DNA from: Flavobacterium sp. xlx-214 | GTDB taxonomy: Bacteria; Bacteroidota; Bacteroidia; Flavobacteriales; Flavobacteriaceae | Length of the DNA stretch: 64,000 bases | NCBI RefSeq assembly: GCF_013874595.1 | Contig: NZ_CP059431.1 | Span: forward strand, 2,542,001 to 2,606,000 | Reading direction: 5' to 3' | Shown here: positions 52,847 to 61,616 of the stretch, piece by piece | Layout of the letters: every line of letters begins with the position of its first letter | Numbering within the stretch: the stretch's first letter is position 1 | Notes under the pieces: model-generated | Seen by the model: only the letters and a program-made list of their open reading frames with translations | Databases searched by the model: none | What the model was told of the DNA's origin: nothing | Program-made: the position numbers and the translations under genes

Positions 52847-53599
52847 ATGAAAAAGACATATAGAATTGGTCAAATTGTTCCGTCATCAAATGTAACCATG
52901 GAAACCGAAATCCCTGCTATTTTTAGAGCTCGAGAAACCATTCTTCCTGAAAAATTCACGTTTCATTCAAGCAGAATGCGTATGAAAAAGGTAACCAAAG
53001 AAGAATTGGAAGCAATGGATACCATGAGTTTAAAATGCGCTACCGAATTATCTGATGCACATGTTGATGTAATGGGTTATGCTTGTTTAGTTGCCATAAT
53101 GAGTATGGGTAAAGGCTATCATTGTGTATCTGAAGTAAACTTGCATCAAGAAACCGTAGCAAACGATTTTCCTACGCCTATTGTAACTTCGGCAGGCGCT
53201 TTAATTAATGGATTGAATGTTTTAGGTGCTAAAACTATTTCAGTAATTACACCTTATATGCGTCCGTTAACTGATTTAGTTGTTGATTATATCGAACATC
53301 AAGGTATTAAAGTAAAAGAAAGTATTGCCCTTGAAATTCCTGATAATTTAGAAGTTGCAGCTCAAGATCCAATGAATTTATTGCAAATTTATAAGCAATT
53401 AGATTTAACAGGAATTGATGTATTGGTGGTTTCGGCTTGTGTGCAAATGCCTTCGTTAGAAGCTATTGATTTAATTGAAAAAGAAATCGGTATACCTGTT
53501 ACATCAGCTGCAGTTTGTACAACGTACGAAATGATGAAGAAATTAGGTTTAGAAGCCAAAGCGCCTATTGGCGGTACTTTATTAAACGGAAATTATTAA
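52847..53599 (+). CDS. maiA: Maleate cis-trans isomerase
   Basis: 250 residues of the Asp/Glu racemase superfamily. IGQIVPSSNVTMETEIP is the family start, and both catalytic cysteines are present: Cys80 in DVMGYACLVA and Cys198 in LVVSACVQMPS. It converts maleate to fumarate, which enters the TCA cycle. Starts one base after the FAH gene stop and is followed by a terminator. Last gene of the operon. Confidence 0.9.
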   Translation: MKKTYRIGQIVPSSNVTMETEIPAIFRARETILPEKFTFHSSRMRMKKVTKEELEAMDTMSLKCATELSDAHVDVMGYACLVAIMSMGKGYHCVSEVNLHQETVANDFPTPIVTSAGALINGLNVLGAKTISVITPYMRPLTDLVVDYIEHQGIKVKESIALEIPDNLEVAAQDPMNLLQIYKQLDLTGIDVLVVSACVQMPSLEAIDLIEKEIGIPVTSAAVCTTYEMMKKLGLEAKAPIGGTLLNGNY

Positions 53600-53607
53600 A
53601 TTTTGAT

Positions 53608-53640
53608 ATCCTGCAAGGTTTTACAACCTTGTAGGATTTT
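53608..53640 (+). terminator. Terminator of the catabolic operon
   Basis: Stem ATCCTGCAAGGTT / AACCTTGTAGGAT with a 4-base loop followed by TTTT. 9 bp after the maleate isomerase stop; it also lies between convergent genes, so it can serve both. Confidence 0.8.
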
Positions 53641-53671
53641 AATATATCGTTAAAACCTGTAGAAATATTCA

Positions 53672-54295
53672 TTAAATTTTAGCATTACAATTGTTGCATA
53701 ACTTCAATTTTGCGTTATCAATAGTCTTTACACTTTCAACAGCATCGGTCATCACGCATTTTTTATCAGGGCAATGCGGTAAACCCAAATTATGTCCAAA
53801 TTCGTGGACCGATACCTTTTTTAATCGATCAAAATAAACTGCTTTATTTTTATGTTTGATGCGAAAAGAAGAAACAACACAACTATTTCCTGGACAATAA
53901 GCCAACCCCATAATGCCCCAATCTTGGTATTTATATTCAGGTTTTTTTACATTTCCTGAATCGTCTTTTTTGGTAGTAGAAATATCTTTTGAGGTCAATC
54001 CTAAAATATAATCAATAGAATCTTTTAAGTCTGCTTTTTGCAATTTTATGATACTATCTGCCCTGTATCGAGGCGATTTTACATCAATAAAAGCATTTTC
54101 ATATAACTCTTGATTTTGAGCAATAATTACTTTGACACCATAAACTTTTTGTAAAATAGTTGTTACCGTATCAACTTCGTTTTTAGGAAATCCTTTATAT
54201 TGCTTCACTAAAACGGTAGTTTGATGTGTATCTTTTACTGGTGATTGACAACTAACTAGCAATAAAATACACCAAAATAAAAAGCAATACTTCAT
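53672..54295 (-). CDS. Archaemetzincin-like zinc protease, lipoprotein
   Basis: 207 residues. Lipoprotein signal with lipobox LVSC (Cys16). The catalytic motif HEFGHNLGLPHC (His164, Glu165, His168, His174) is followed by PDKKCVMTD, so it has HExxHxxGxxHC...CxM, the archaemetzincin signature with extra cysteines for a second zinc; a further Cys pair (LCNNC) is at the C-terminus. Natural substrates of this family are not known. It is the last gene of the recN operon, 7 bp after recN. Confidence 0.85.
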   Translation of the reverse strand: MKYCFLFWCILLLVSCQSPVKDTHQTTVLVKQYKGFPKNEVDTVTTILQKVYGVKVIIAQNQELYENAFIDVKSPRYRADSIIKLQKADLKDSIDYILGLTSKDISTTKKDDSGNVKKPEYKYQDWGIMGLAYCPGNSCVVSSFRIKHKNKAVYFDRLKKVSVHEFGHNLGLPHCPDKKCVMTDAVESVKTIDNAKLKLCNNCNAKI

Positions 54296-54302
54296 TAGCT
54301 GT

Positions 54303-55955
54303 TTAATTAAGCAGTTGCTTAGCGTGTTCTAAAGCCGCATTGGTAATTTCGTTTCCAGAAAGCATTTGGGCAATTTCTTGAATACGTTCTTCTTGGCTTA
54401 AAGATTTAATATCCGAAATTGTAGCAACATCATCATCAAATTTGGTTACTTTAAAATGTTGATTTCCTTTAGCGGCTACTTGTGGCAAATGCGTAATGGC
54501 AAAAATTTGCATATGGTTACCCATTTCTTTCATAATGTTACCCATTTTATCTGCAACATCGCCAGAAACTCCTGTATCAATTTCATCAAAAATAATGGTT
54601 GGCAAATTACTTTTAGCTGCTAAAATAGACTTAATAGCTAACATAATTCGTGATAATTCACCGCCAGAAGCTGTTTTCTTTAACAACCCAAATTGTAGTC
54701 CTTTATTTGCTGAAAACAACCATTGAACATCATCTTTTCCTGTTGTTTGAAACATTTCTTTTGAAATTAATTGGATATCAAATTGTGCATTTGGCATACC
54801 CAACGGTTTAATTAAAGAGGTAATTTCATCGCTTATTTGGGGTAACACTGCCAAACGTCTTTCTCTTAAACTTACTGCTAATACATTAAGTTCTGATTCT
54901 TTATTTACTATTTGATTTTCAATAAGTTGAATTTCACTATCTAAACCTTCAGTTTCAGACACTTGAAAAGACAAACTTGTTTCTATTTCTAACAATTCTT
55001 CTACTGTAGAAACATTATGCTTTTTTTGCAATTGATAAATTAACTGCAATTTTTGATTGATGAGTTCTAATTGTTGAGGATCTGCAGTTACATTTTGTAA
55101 GCTATTTTGCAATTCATCGGCAATATCTTCCAATTCAATAAAACTACTTTCTATTCGCTCACTAATTGATTGGTATTGATTACTAACCTGGGCTAGCTTT
55201 TGCAATTGCAACTTAGCTTCGTATAATTGCTTATTTACACCCAATTCTTCGTTTGTTAAAATAGCATAGCTTTGTTCTAACAAACCGCCTACTTTTTCAA
55301 CATTATCTAAAACAGAAAACTGAGCTTCTAACTCTTCCTGTTCACCTGCTTTTAAATTGGCATTGTTTAATTCATCTAATAAAAACAAGTTATAATCTTG
55401 CTCTTTAGCCGATTGTGATTGCTTATCCTTTAAAAAAACAAGCTGTTGTTGTAACTTTTTGTATTGTTGTAACTGTTGTTGATAGTCTTTTAATAAGGAT
55501 TCATTTTGAGCAAAAACATCAATTAAATTTAATTGGTATGCTTCATTAAATAAATCTTGGGTTTGATGTTGTGTGTGAATATCAATTAAAACCTCGCCTA
55601 ATTGCTGTAGATTTTGCAAAGTAGTAGGAACGTCGTTCACAAAAGCACGCGATTTACCTGTAGGTAAAATTTCTCTTCTAATGATAGTTTCTGGCTCGTA
55701 ATCTAAATCAAGTGAGGTAAATAAAGACTCTAAATGGTAAGCGTTAATAGAAAAAGTTGCTTCAATCACACATTTTTCTTCTTTATTACGTAATGAATTT
55801 AAATCGGCGCGTTTTCCTAAAACCAATCCTAAAGCATCTAATAGAATTGATTTTCCGGCACCAGTTTCGCCAGTAATTATGGTCAATTTTGTACTAAAAT
55901 CAATTGTTGAATGCGCAATTAACGCAAAATTTTTAATAGATAAGTGTGTTAACAT
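54303..55955 (-). CDS. recN: DNA repair ATPase RecN
   Basis: SMC-like ATPase for double-strand break repair, 550 residues. Walker A TGETGAGKSILLDALGL near the N-terminus, a long coiled-coil middle (Gln/Glu/Leu-rich), signature ASGGELSRIMLAIKS and Walker B TIIFDEIDTGVSG. A TTG start at 55964 is possible, but the ATG at 55955 gives the normal MLTHLSIKNFALI start. Confidence 0.96.
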   Translation of the reverse strand: MLTHLSIKNFALIAHSTIDFSTKLTIITGETGAGKSILLDALGLVLGKRADLNSLRNKEEKCVIEATFSINAYHLESLFTSLDLDYEPETIIRREILPTGKSRAFVNDVPTTLQNLQQLGEVLIDIHTQHQTQDLFNEAYQLNLIDVFAQNESLLKDYQQQLQQYKKLQQQLVFLKDKQSQSAKEQDYNLFLLDELNNANLKAGEQEELEAQFSVLDNVEKVGGLLEQSYAILTNEELGVNKQLYEAKLQLQKLAQVSNQYQSISERIESSFIELEDIADELQNSLQNVTADPQQLELINQKLQLIYQLQKKHNVSTVEELLEIETSLSFQVSETEGLDSEIQLIENQIVNKESELNVLAVSLRERRLAVLPQISDEITSLIKPLGMPNAQFDIQLISKEMFQTTGKDDVQWLFSANKGLQFGLLKKTASGGELSRIMLAIKSILAAKSNLPTIIFDEIDTGVSGDVADKMGNIMKEMGNHMQIFAITHLPQVAAKGNQHFKVTKFDDDVATISDIKSLSQEERIQEIAQMLSGNEITNAALEHAKQLLN

Positions 55956-55970
55956 TACAAACAATAAAGA

Positions 55971-56858
55971 TTACATACGGTTCCATTTTGCACCGTTTAA
56001 AGGACTAATACGCGTTAAAGTTTCAATAAGTTGCGTATTATCCGTTTTTGGTCCTGCGCTGAATACTTTGGTAATTTCATCAGACTTAGCATCAAAAAAT
56101 ATACGCGTTGTTAATGCATTAGGTCTATTACGATGAATGTTAGATAATATTGAAATTGCATTAGAAATGCCTGCTTTTGCTTGCTCAGGACTATCTGCCA
56201 TTACATCCAACCCTTTTATATGATATTCATACAAAGCCTCGCGGTAAGGTGAAAAAGCATTTGATAAAATATCATTTACCAAAGCATTTCTATTGTTTGT
56301 TTCTCCTGATGTCCAACCTTTATCACTTGCTTGTTGCATCATAGATACCACATTTGCAGCCTTTTGGTAATTTGCTGTACCGCCATTTAAAGCAAAAGTA
56401 TCGGCATCCATACCAATGATCATATTGGCGTAAAAACTTAACAAACCTACTAATTTTGAAGAAATAGCATTTTCAGAATTTACTAAAGGTTCAAATTCAA
56501 TATAGTTGAAACTTATATTTTTATCGTTAAAATTAAAAACAGTTGTACCATAACCAGAATTGAAAACAGGACGAGATGTTTGAATTTGCATAGTTCCTAC
56601 AAAAGAATTAGCATTAGCATCGTACTCATTAACAATTAACATAACATTACAATCAATTAATTCATTGCGTTTTACATTTATATTGGTAAACTTATTATTG
56701 TTTAAAAAATCGCGCATGGCATTTTGCAATGTAGTAAACACCTGTTTATTTGTTTGCTGTACTCTATCAGAATTTATGGTAACAGTGGCATTTAATTCTT
56801 GTGAAATTCCAGAGAAACTAACTAATAATACAATTAAAACAATAAGTTTATTTAGCAT
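55971..56858 (-). CDS. porD: DUF4835 protein, type IX secretion-associated PorD
   Basis: 295 residues with a signal peptide (MLNKLIVLIVLLVSFSGISQ). ELNATVTINSDRVQQTNKQ and FVGTMQIQTSRPVFNSGYG are conserved in the Bacteroidota DUF4835/PorD family, and the YYANMIIGMDADTF-like segment (SFYANMIIGMDADTFAL) is diagnostic. It is needed for or linked to the type IX secretion system in gliding and periodontal relatives. Overlaps coaBC by 11 bp. Confidence 0.88.
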   Translation of the reverse strand: MLNKLIVLIVLLVSFSGISQELNATVTINSDRVQQTNKQVFTTLQNAMRDFLNNNKFTNINVKRNELIDCNVMLIVNEYDANANSFVGTMQIQTSRPVFNSGYGTTVFNFNDKNISFNYIEFEPLVNSENAISSKLVGLLSFYANMIIGMDADTFALNGGTANYQKAANVVSMMQQASDKGWTSGETNNRNALVNDILSNAFSPYREALYEYHIKGLDVMADSPEQAKAGISNAISILSNIHRNRPNALTTRIFFDAKSDEITKVFSAGPKTDNTQLIETLTRISPLNGAKWNRM

Positions 56859-58050
56859 AATTTAAAACAATTTGATTGATAATATCCTTTGCAACCGCTT
56901 CTTTTGATTTTAATTCTTGTGGATAAACATTAAAATCTTTATCAATAAAAGTAACTTTATTTGTTGGTTTTCCAAAACCAGCACCTTTATCGTTTAACGA
57001 ATTTAATACAATTAAATCTAAATTTTTCTTTTTAAGCTTTGATTTTGCATATTCAACTTCATTTTCAGTTTCTAAAGCAAAGCCAACTAAATATTGCGAA
57101 GTTTTAATAGCGCCTAAAGAAGCCAAAATATCAGGATTTTTCTCTAGGACAATAGTAAACTCTTCGTCGTTTTTCTTAATTTTTTGCGAAGCAACTACTT
57201 TGGGTCTATAATCGGCAACAGCAGCTGCGCCAATAACAATGTCTGATTGCGCATACAATTCATGACAAGCATTGTACATTTCTTGAGCAGATTGTACTCT
57301 TATTAAATTGATGCGATTATCATTTATTTGCAAAGAAGTAGGCCCAGAAATTAAATGTACTTCTGCACCCCGTTTTGCCGCTTCAATAGCAATATCAAAC
57401 CCCATTTTACCTGTTGAATGATTTCCAATAAAGCGCACCGGATCTATAGGTTCATAAGTAGGACCTGCAGTAATTAAAACTTTTTTCCCTGTTAAATCTT
57501 GTTTCTGTAGAAGTGTATCTTCAAGTACTTTAACTATATTTTCAGGTTCTGCCATTCTACCCTGACCTACTAAACCAGAGGCTAATTCTCCAAATTCTGA
57601 AGGAATTTCTATAGCACCAAAGCTTTTAAGTAATTGAATATTTGTTTTGGTTGTAGGATGAGCAAACATATCTAAATCCATTGCAGGTGCAAAGTAAATA
57701 GGACATTTTGCTGACAAATAAGTAGCTAACAATAAATTATCGCACAAGCCATTTGCCATTTTAGCTAAAGTATTGGCTGTTGTTGGAGCCATAACAATTA
57801 AATCGGCCCATAAGCCTAATTCAACATGGTTGGTCCACTCACCAAAATCTTTTTCAAATTGGGTATAAACAGGTCTTTTAGATAATGTAGCTAATGTTAA
57901 CGGACTTACAAAAGCACAAGAAGCAGGTGTCATGATTACTTGAACCTGCGCACCTGCTTTTATTAATAATCGTACTAAATGTGCCGTTTTATAAGCGGCA
58001 ATACCCCCTGAAATTCCCAGAATAATTCTTTTACCGCTTAATACAGACAT
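56848..58050 (-). CDS. coaBC: Bifunctional phosphopantothenoylcysteine decarboxylase/synthetase
   Basis: Two steps of coenzyme A synthesis. The CoaC half (residues 1-180) has GISGGIAAYKTA, the active His in WTNHVELGLWADL, and MANGLCDNLLLATY with the catalytic Cys. The CoaB half has KVLITAGPTYEPIDPVRFIG and ALETENEVEYAKSKLKKK. 400 residues, full length. Confidence 0.96.
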   Translation of the reverse strand: MSVLSGKRIILGISGGIAAYKTAHLVRLLIKAGAQVQVIMTPASCAFVSPLTLATLSKRPVYTQFEKDFGEWTNHVELGLWADLIVMAPTTANTLAKMANGLCDNLLLATYLSAKCPIYFAPAMDLDMFAHPTTKTNIQLLKSFGAIEIPSEFGELASGLVGQGRMAEPENIVKVLEDTLLQKQDLTGKKVLITAGPTYEPIDPVRFIGNHSTGKMGFDIAIEAAKRGAEVHLISGPTSLQINDNRINLIRVQSAQEMYNACHELYAQSDIVIGAAAVADYRPKVVASQKIKKNDEEFTIVLEKNPDILASLGAIKTSQYLVGFALETENEVEYAKSKLKKKNLDLIVLNSLNDKGAGFGKPTNKVTFIDKDFNVYPQELKSKEAVAKDIINQIVLNYAK

Positions 58051-58058
58051 TTTTGTAT

Positions 58059-58367
58059 CTATTCTTTAAATGTTATGTCTCCTTTTAACCACTCTTCTAC
58101 TGCTAAAGCGTGTGGTTTTGGTAATTTTTCGTAATATTTTGATACTTCGATTTGCTCTTTGTTTTCAAAAACTTCATCTAAGCTATCATTATAAGTTGCA
58201 AACTCATCTAACTTATCAATTAATTCCTTTTTAATTTCGGTATTGATTTGGTTAGCTCTTTTAGCAATAATTGTAATTGCTTCGTAAATATTACCTGTTG
58301 GTTTTTCAACTTCTAATTTGTTGTAGGTAACTGTGTTTACCGGAGCTTGTGTTTTCTTTAAATCCAT
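58059..58367 (-). CDS. rpoZ: RNA polymerase omega subunit-like protein
   Basis: 102 residues from the ATG at 58367; a longer start at 58385 would overlap the bamD stop more. NIYEAITIIAKRANQINTEIK is the omega helix motif of Bacteroidota, where the protein is often unannotated or called RpoZ. Position between bamD and coaBC is the standard flavobacterial order. Confidence 0.82.
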   Translation of the reverse strand: MDLKKTQAPVNTVTYNKLEVEKPTGNIYEAITIIAKRANQINTEIKKELIDKLDEFATYNDSLDEVFENKEQIEVSKYYEKLPKPHALAVEEWLKGDITFKE

Positions 58368-58371
58368 TTCC

Positions 58372-59181
58372 TTATTTAGTTGCAAATTGTTGTAATTCTT
58401 TCTTTAATCTTTCAAGCATTTTATCTGCTTCTTCTTTATACTTAGTATTTGGCTCATAAGAAACCAAATCATCATGATAATCTATGGCTTTCTTTAAACG
58501 TTCTTCCATTTTAGAATAAACACTGTTTAAAGCTAATTTGTATGCTGAATCATATTTATAATATAACGCATCGGTTTTGTAAACAGTACCCGGATAATCT
58601 AATAAAAAGTTATCTAAAGCTACAATTGCTGCATTATAATCACGTGTATATTCACCAATTTTGTTGTATAATTTTGCCGATTCAAATGCTTTACGCTCGA
58701 TTTTCTCTTTTAACTCTTTAGAGTTTTTTAATGCTTGATCCTTGTATTGTGAATCTGGATAAGCAGTTAAAAAAGTATCAAATTTTTGAATTCCTTCATA
58801 AGTTACATGCTGGTCTAATGTAAAAACTTCTGACATTTCATAAGCTGACATTGCCTCTAAGAACATTGTTTCCTCACGATTTGGACTTGACAAATACAAC
58901 AAATTAAATTTTTGAAACATTGGTTTTGAAGCTTCCCATTTACGAGAGTTATAATATGCTTTACTGTATTTGTAATACATAGATTGAAAATTGGAAGTCC
59001 ATCCTTCTTTCTTTTCAATTTGCTCATATAAGCGAATAGCTTGTTTATACTTTCCTTTTTCGTATAATTGATCGGCAACTTCATTTTTATAAGCAGTATC
59101 ATCAACTTTTAAAGCTTTTTGAAGAGGCGAACAGCTTGCTAATACTAATGCTGTAAAAAATACATACGAAATGTGTTTCAT
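58372..59181 (-). CDS. bamD: Outer membrane assembly lipoprotein BamD
   Basis: 269 residues. Lipobox LASC (Cys16). TPR-like helical repeats: ADQLYEKGKYKQAIRLYEQI, YKYSKAYYNSRKWEASKP, FDTFLTAYPDSQYKDQA and LDNFLLDYPGTVYKTDA. It belongs to the BAM complex that inserts outer membrane proteins. Preceded by a good Bacteroidota promoter. Confidence 0.94.
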   Translation of the reverse strand: MKHISYVFFTALVLASCSPLQKALKVDDTAYKNEVADQLYEKGKYKQAIRLYEQIEKKEGWTSNFQSMYYKYSKAYYNSRKWEASKPMFQKFNLLYLSSPNREETMFLEAMSAYEMSEVFTLDQHVTYEGIQKFDTFLTAYPDSQYKDQALKNSKELKEKIERKAFESAKLYNKIGEYTRDYNAAIVALDNFLLDYPGTVYKTDALYYKYDSAYKLALNSVYSKMEERLKKAIDYHDDLVSYEPNTKYKEEADKMLERLKKELQQFATK

Positions 59182-59228
59182 AAATTGTTTTGTGTTTATA
59201 CTAAATCTATTTGATTTAATAGCAAATG

Positions 59229-59259
59229 CAAAGTTACTATTTATCTTTTTATACTACAA
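59229..59259 (-). promoter_or_regulatory. Promoter of the bamD operon
   Basis: Minus strand: TTG at 59259-59257, 20 bp spacer, then TAACTTTG at 59236-59229, matching TTG-N20-TAnnTTTG. The ATG of bamD follows 48 bp on. Confidence 0.6.
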
Positions 59260-59272
59260 TATCTTTTCAACA

Positions 59273-59303
59273 AAAAAGATGTCCCAAAATAAGACATCTT
59301 TTT
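59273..59303 (-). terminator. Terminator after the ferritin gene
   Basis: Stem AAAAAGATGTC / GACATCTTTTT with a 9-base loop, 31 bp past the ferritin stop; T-run on both strands. Confidence 0.75.
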
Positions 59304-59334
59304 ATAGAATTCAACTTAATAATTCGTTAAATTA

Positions 59335-59847
59335 TTATATTCCTTGATCAGCTTGTTGTAATGGAAATTTTTTGATGTCATTATCAAACAAATACAATCC
59401 ACCTTTATCATCGCCAATTAAGTTAATTTTATCTAAAATAGTGCGCGCAGTTGATTCTTCCTCAATTTGTTCAGCCACATACCATTGTAAAAAATTATGT
59501 GTAGCATAATCGCGTTCTTGTAACGAAATATGTACTAAATCATTAATACTTTTTGATACAAAAACCTCATGCTCAAACAATTGACTAAACAATGTTTTGA
59601 ATGATGAATGATCTAAAGATGGTTTCTCAACAGCTGGTATGGTAGCCTCGCCCCCTCTTTGATTGATGTATTTTATTAATTTTAACATATGCATACGCTC
59701 CTCATCAGATTGTGCATACATAAAAGAAGCAATACCTTCAAAACCTTGGCATTCTGCCCAACCAGCCATAGCTAGATAAATTTGTGATGAATCGCCTTCT
59801 ATTTTTACTTGATTATTTAATGCTGTTTGTAACTCTTTTGATAACAT
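59335..59847 (-). CDS. ftn: Ferritin
   Basis: Iron-storage protein, 170 residues. Ferroxidase residues are visible: Glu17 in VKIEGDSSQIYLAMAGWAE, Glu50 and His53 in SDEERMHMLKLI, Glu94-type residues in FEHEVFVSKSINDLVH, and Gln127/Glu130 in YVAEQIEEESTARTILD. Probably co-transcribed with dapA, 15 bp upstream. Confidence 0.94.
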   Translation of the reverse strand: MLSKELQTALNNQVKIEGDSSQIYLAMAGWAECQGFEGIASFMYAQSDEERMHMLKLIKYINQRGGEATIPAVEKPSLDHSSFKTLFSQLFEHEVFVSKSINDLVHISLQERDYATHNFLQWYVAEQIEEESTARTILDKINLIGDDKGGLYLFDNDIKKFPLQQADQGI

Positions 59848-59862
59848 ATTTATTTTTCTTTT

Positions 59863-60747
59863 TTATAAAGTTAGAAATTTTTTAACGAAAGATGCTAATC
59901 TATTTGATAAATCATCGTTAACATTTACTAAAGGTAATCTTAAATTATTGTCACATAAACCTAAATGCATAAACAATTCTTTTACACCACCAGGGTTGCC
60001 TTGTTCAAAAATCATGTTAATAGCATCTGTTAATTTATAATGAATTTCATAAGCTTCGTTTACTTTTCTGTTTAAACCTAAACGAACCATTTCTGAAAAC
60101 TCTTTTGGATAAGCTTCCCCAATTACTGAGATAACCCCTGCGCCTCCTGCTAAAACCATTGGTAATGTAATGATATCATCGCCCGAAATCACTAAAAAGC
60201 CTTTAGGTGTTTTACGAATTAATTCCATTGCTTGCACAACATCGCCAGCAGCTTCTTTAATTCCTATAATATTTTTAAAATCATTAGCTAAACGCACAAC
60301 TGTACTTGGCAACATATTGCTTGACGTACGCCCTGGTACATTGTAAATAATAATTGGCAAAGGCGACTTTTCTGCAATAGCCTTAAAATGTTGATAAATT
60401 CCTTCTTGCGTAGGTTTGTTATAATAAGGAGATACTGATAAAATTGCATCAAAACCTTTTAAATTTTCAGCGTTTAACTCACTTACAACCTGCATGGTAT
60501 TATTACCGCCAACACCTAAAACCAAAGGCAACTTACCATTATTAGCTTCTATAATTGTTTGCTTAACCAAAGCTTGCTCATCCTTAGTTAAAGTAGCTGT
60601 TTCAGCAGTTGTTCCTAACACTACTAAATATTCAACACCTCCTTCAATATTATGTGCTACAATTCTTTTTAAAGCCTCAACATCAACTGTTAAATCTTTT
60701 TTAAATGGAGTAATCAATGCAACTCCTGTTCCTACAAATGATTTCAT
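59863..60747 (-). CDS. dapA: 4-hydroxy-tetrahydrodipicolinate synthase DapA
   Basis: 294 residues, (beta/alpha)8 barrel. [40 protein letters not shown] (Tyr) and [14 protein letters not shown] (Schiff-base Lys) are canonical. Condenses pyruvate with aspartate semialdehyde in lysine and diaminopimelate synthesis. Confidence 0.95.
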   Translation of the reverse strand: MKSFVGTGVALITPFKKDLTVDVEALKRIVAHNIEGGVEYLVVLGTTAETATLTKDEQALVKQTIIEANNGKLPLVLGVGGNNTMQVVSELNAENLKGFDAILSVSPYYNKPTQEGIYQHFKAIAEKSPLPIIIYNVPGRTSSNMLPSTVVRLANDFKNIIGIKEAAGDVVQAMELIRKTPKGFLVISGDDIITLPMVLAGGAGVISVIGEAYPKEFSEMVRLGLNRKVNEAYEIHYKLTDAINMIFEQGNPGGVKELFMHLGLCDNNLRLPLVNVNDDLSNRLASFVKKFLTL

Positions 60748-60795
60748 TTTTATAATAAAATAAGCTAATTTCTAAAGTTTACAAAATATTCATTG

Positions 60796-60803
60796 TAATT
60801 TTG
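60796..60803 (+). promoter_or_regulatory. Putative -7 element for the split 5'-nucleotidase genes
   Basis: TAATTTTG matches TAnnTTTG and lies 36 bp upstream of the start at 60840. No clear TTG at -33. On the minus strand TAACTTTG (60819-60812) could likewise serve dapA. Confidence 0.4.
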
Positions 60804-60839
60804 TAATCAAACAAAGTTACTTATTTTGAGTTAAAAATC

Positions 60840-61616
60840 ATGAAAAAAAACAGTGTTTCTAAGCATTTTTTTAATGTTGGTATTGGTATAAGTTGTTTTC
60901 TTTTAGTTGGAGCTTGTACCCCGCAAAAAAAAGCAATTACAAAAATTAAGGGCAATTATATTGAAATAAATCAAAATATAATAGACAACACCGCTATTGA
61001 TTCATTTTTAACGCCTTACAGAAATCATATTGAAAAAGATTTATCTAAAGTTCTTGCTTACAATCCCTATGATTTGGATAGAACGGAAGCAAAATGGCAA
61101 AACAAAATGACTAATTTTTATGCAGATGCTATTCTAGAACAAGGAAACTTTATTTTTGAAAAAAGATATGGCAAGAAGATCGATTTTTGTATGCTGAATT
61201 ATGGAGGCATACGTGCTACCATACCTAAAGGATCTGTTACAACCCGTACCGCTTTTGATATCATGCCTTTTGAAAACAGTGCTATTGTGTTAGGCTTAAA
61301 AGGAAGTGCTGTTTATGAAATGGCACAATATATTTTAACTAATAAAGTAGCGCATCCTTTAAGTGGAATTGAAATTATAGTTAAAGATGATACGATAAAG
61401 GATATTAAAATCAATCAAAAAAGCATTGATAAGAATACAATTTACTACTTTATTACTAACGATTATTTAGCAAAAGGAGGCGATAACATGACTTTTTTTC
61501 TAAAAGCGCAAACATCGTATCCTTTAGACTATAAGTTAAGAAACATGTTTATTAACTATTTTACCGCAAAAGACACTTTAACACCATCAACACAACCAAG
61601 GATAATTTTTGAATAA
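60840..61616 (+). CDS. 5'-nucleotidase C-terminal domain lipoprotein
   Basis: 258 residues. Lipobox VGAC (about Cys26). The remainder matches the substrate-binding C-terminal domain of UshA-type 5'-nucleotidases: FCMLNYGGIRATIPKG, FDIMPFENSAIVLGLKG and ITNDYLAKGGDNMTFF. The metal-binding catalytic domain is not in this protein but in the next gene, which overlaps by one base (TAATG). So the enzyme is split, with domains in reverse order. Confidence 0.88.
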   Translation: MKKNSVSKHFFNVGIGISCFLLVGACTPQKKAITKIKGNYIEINQNIIDNTAIDSFLTPYRNHIEKDLSKVLAYNPYDLDRTEAKWQNKMTNFYADAILEQGNFIFEKRYGKKIDFCMLNYGGIRATIPKGSVTTRTAFDIMPFENSAIVLGLKGSAVYEMAQYILTNKVAHPLSGIEIIVKDDTIKDIKINQKSIDKNTIYYFITNDYLAKGGDNMTFFLKAQTSYPLDYKLRNMFINYFTAKDTLTPSTQPRIIFE

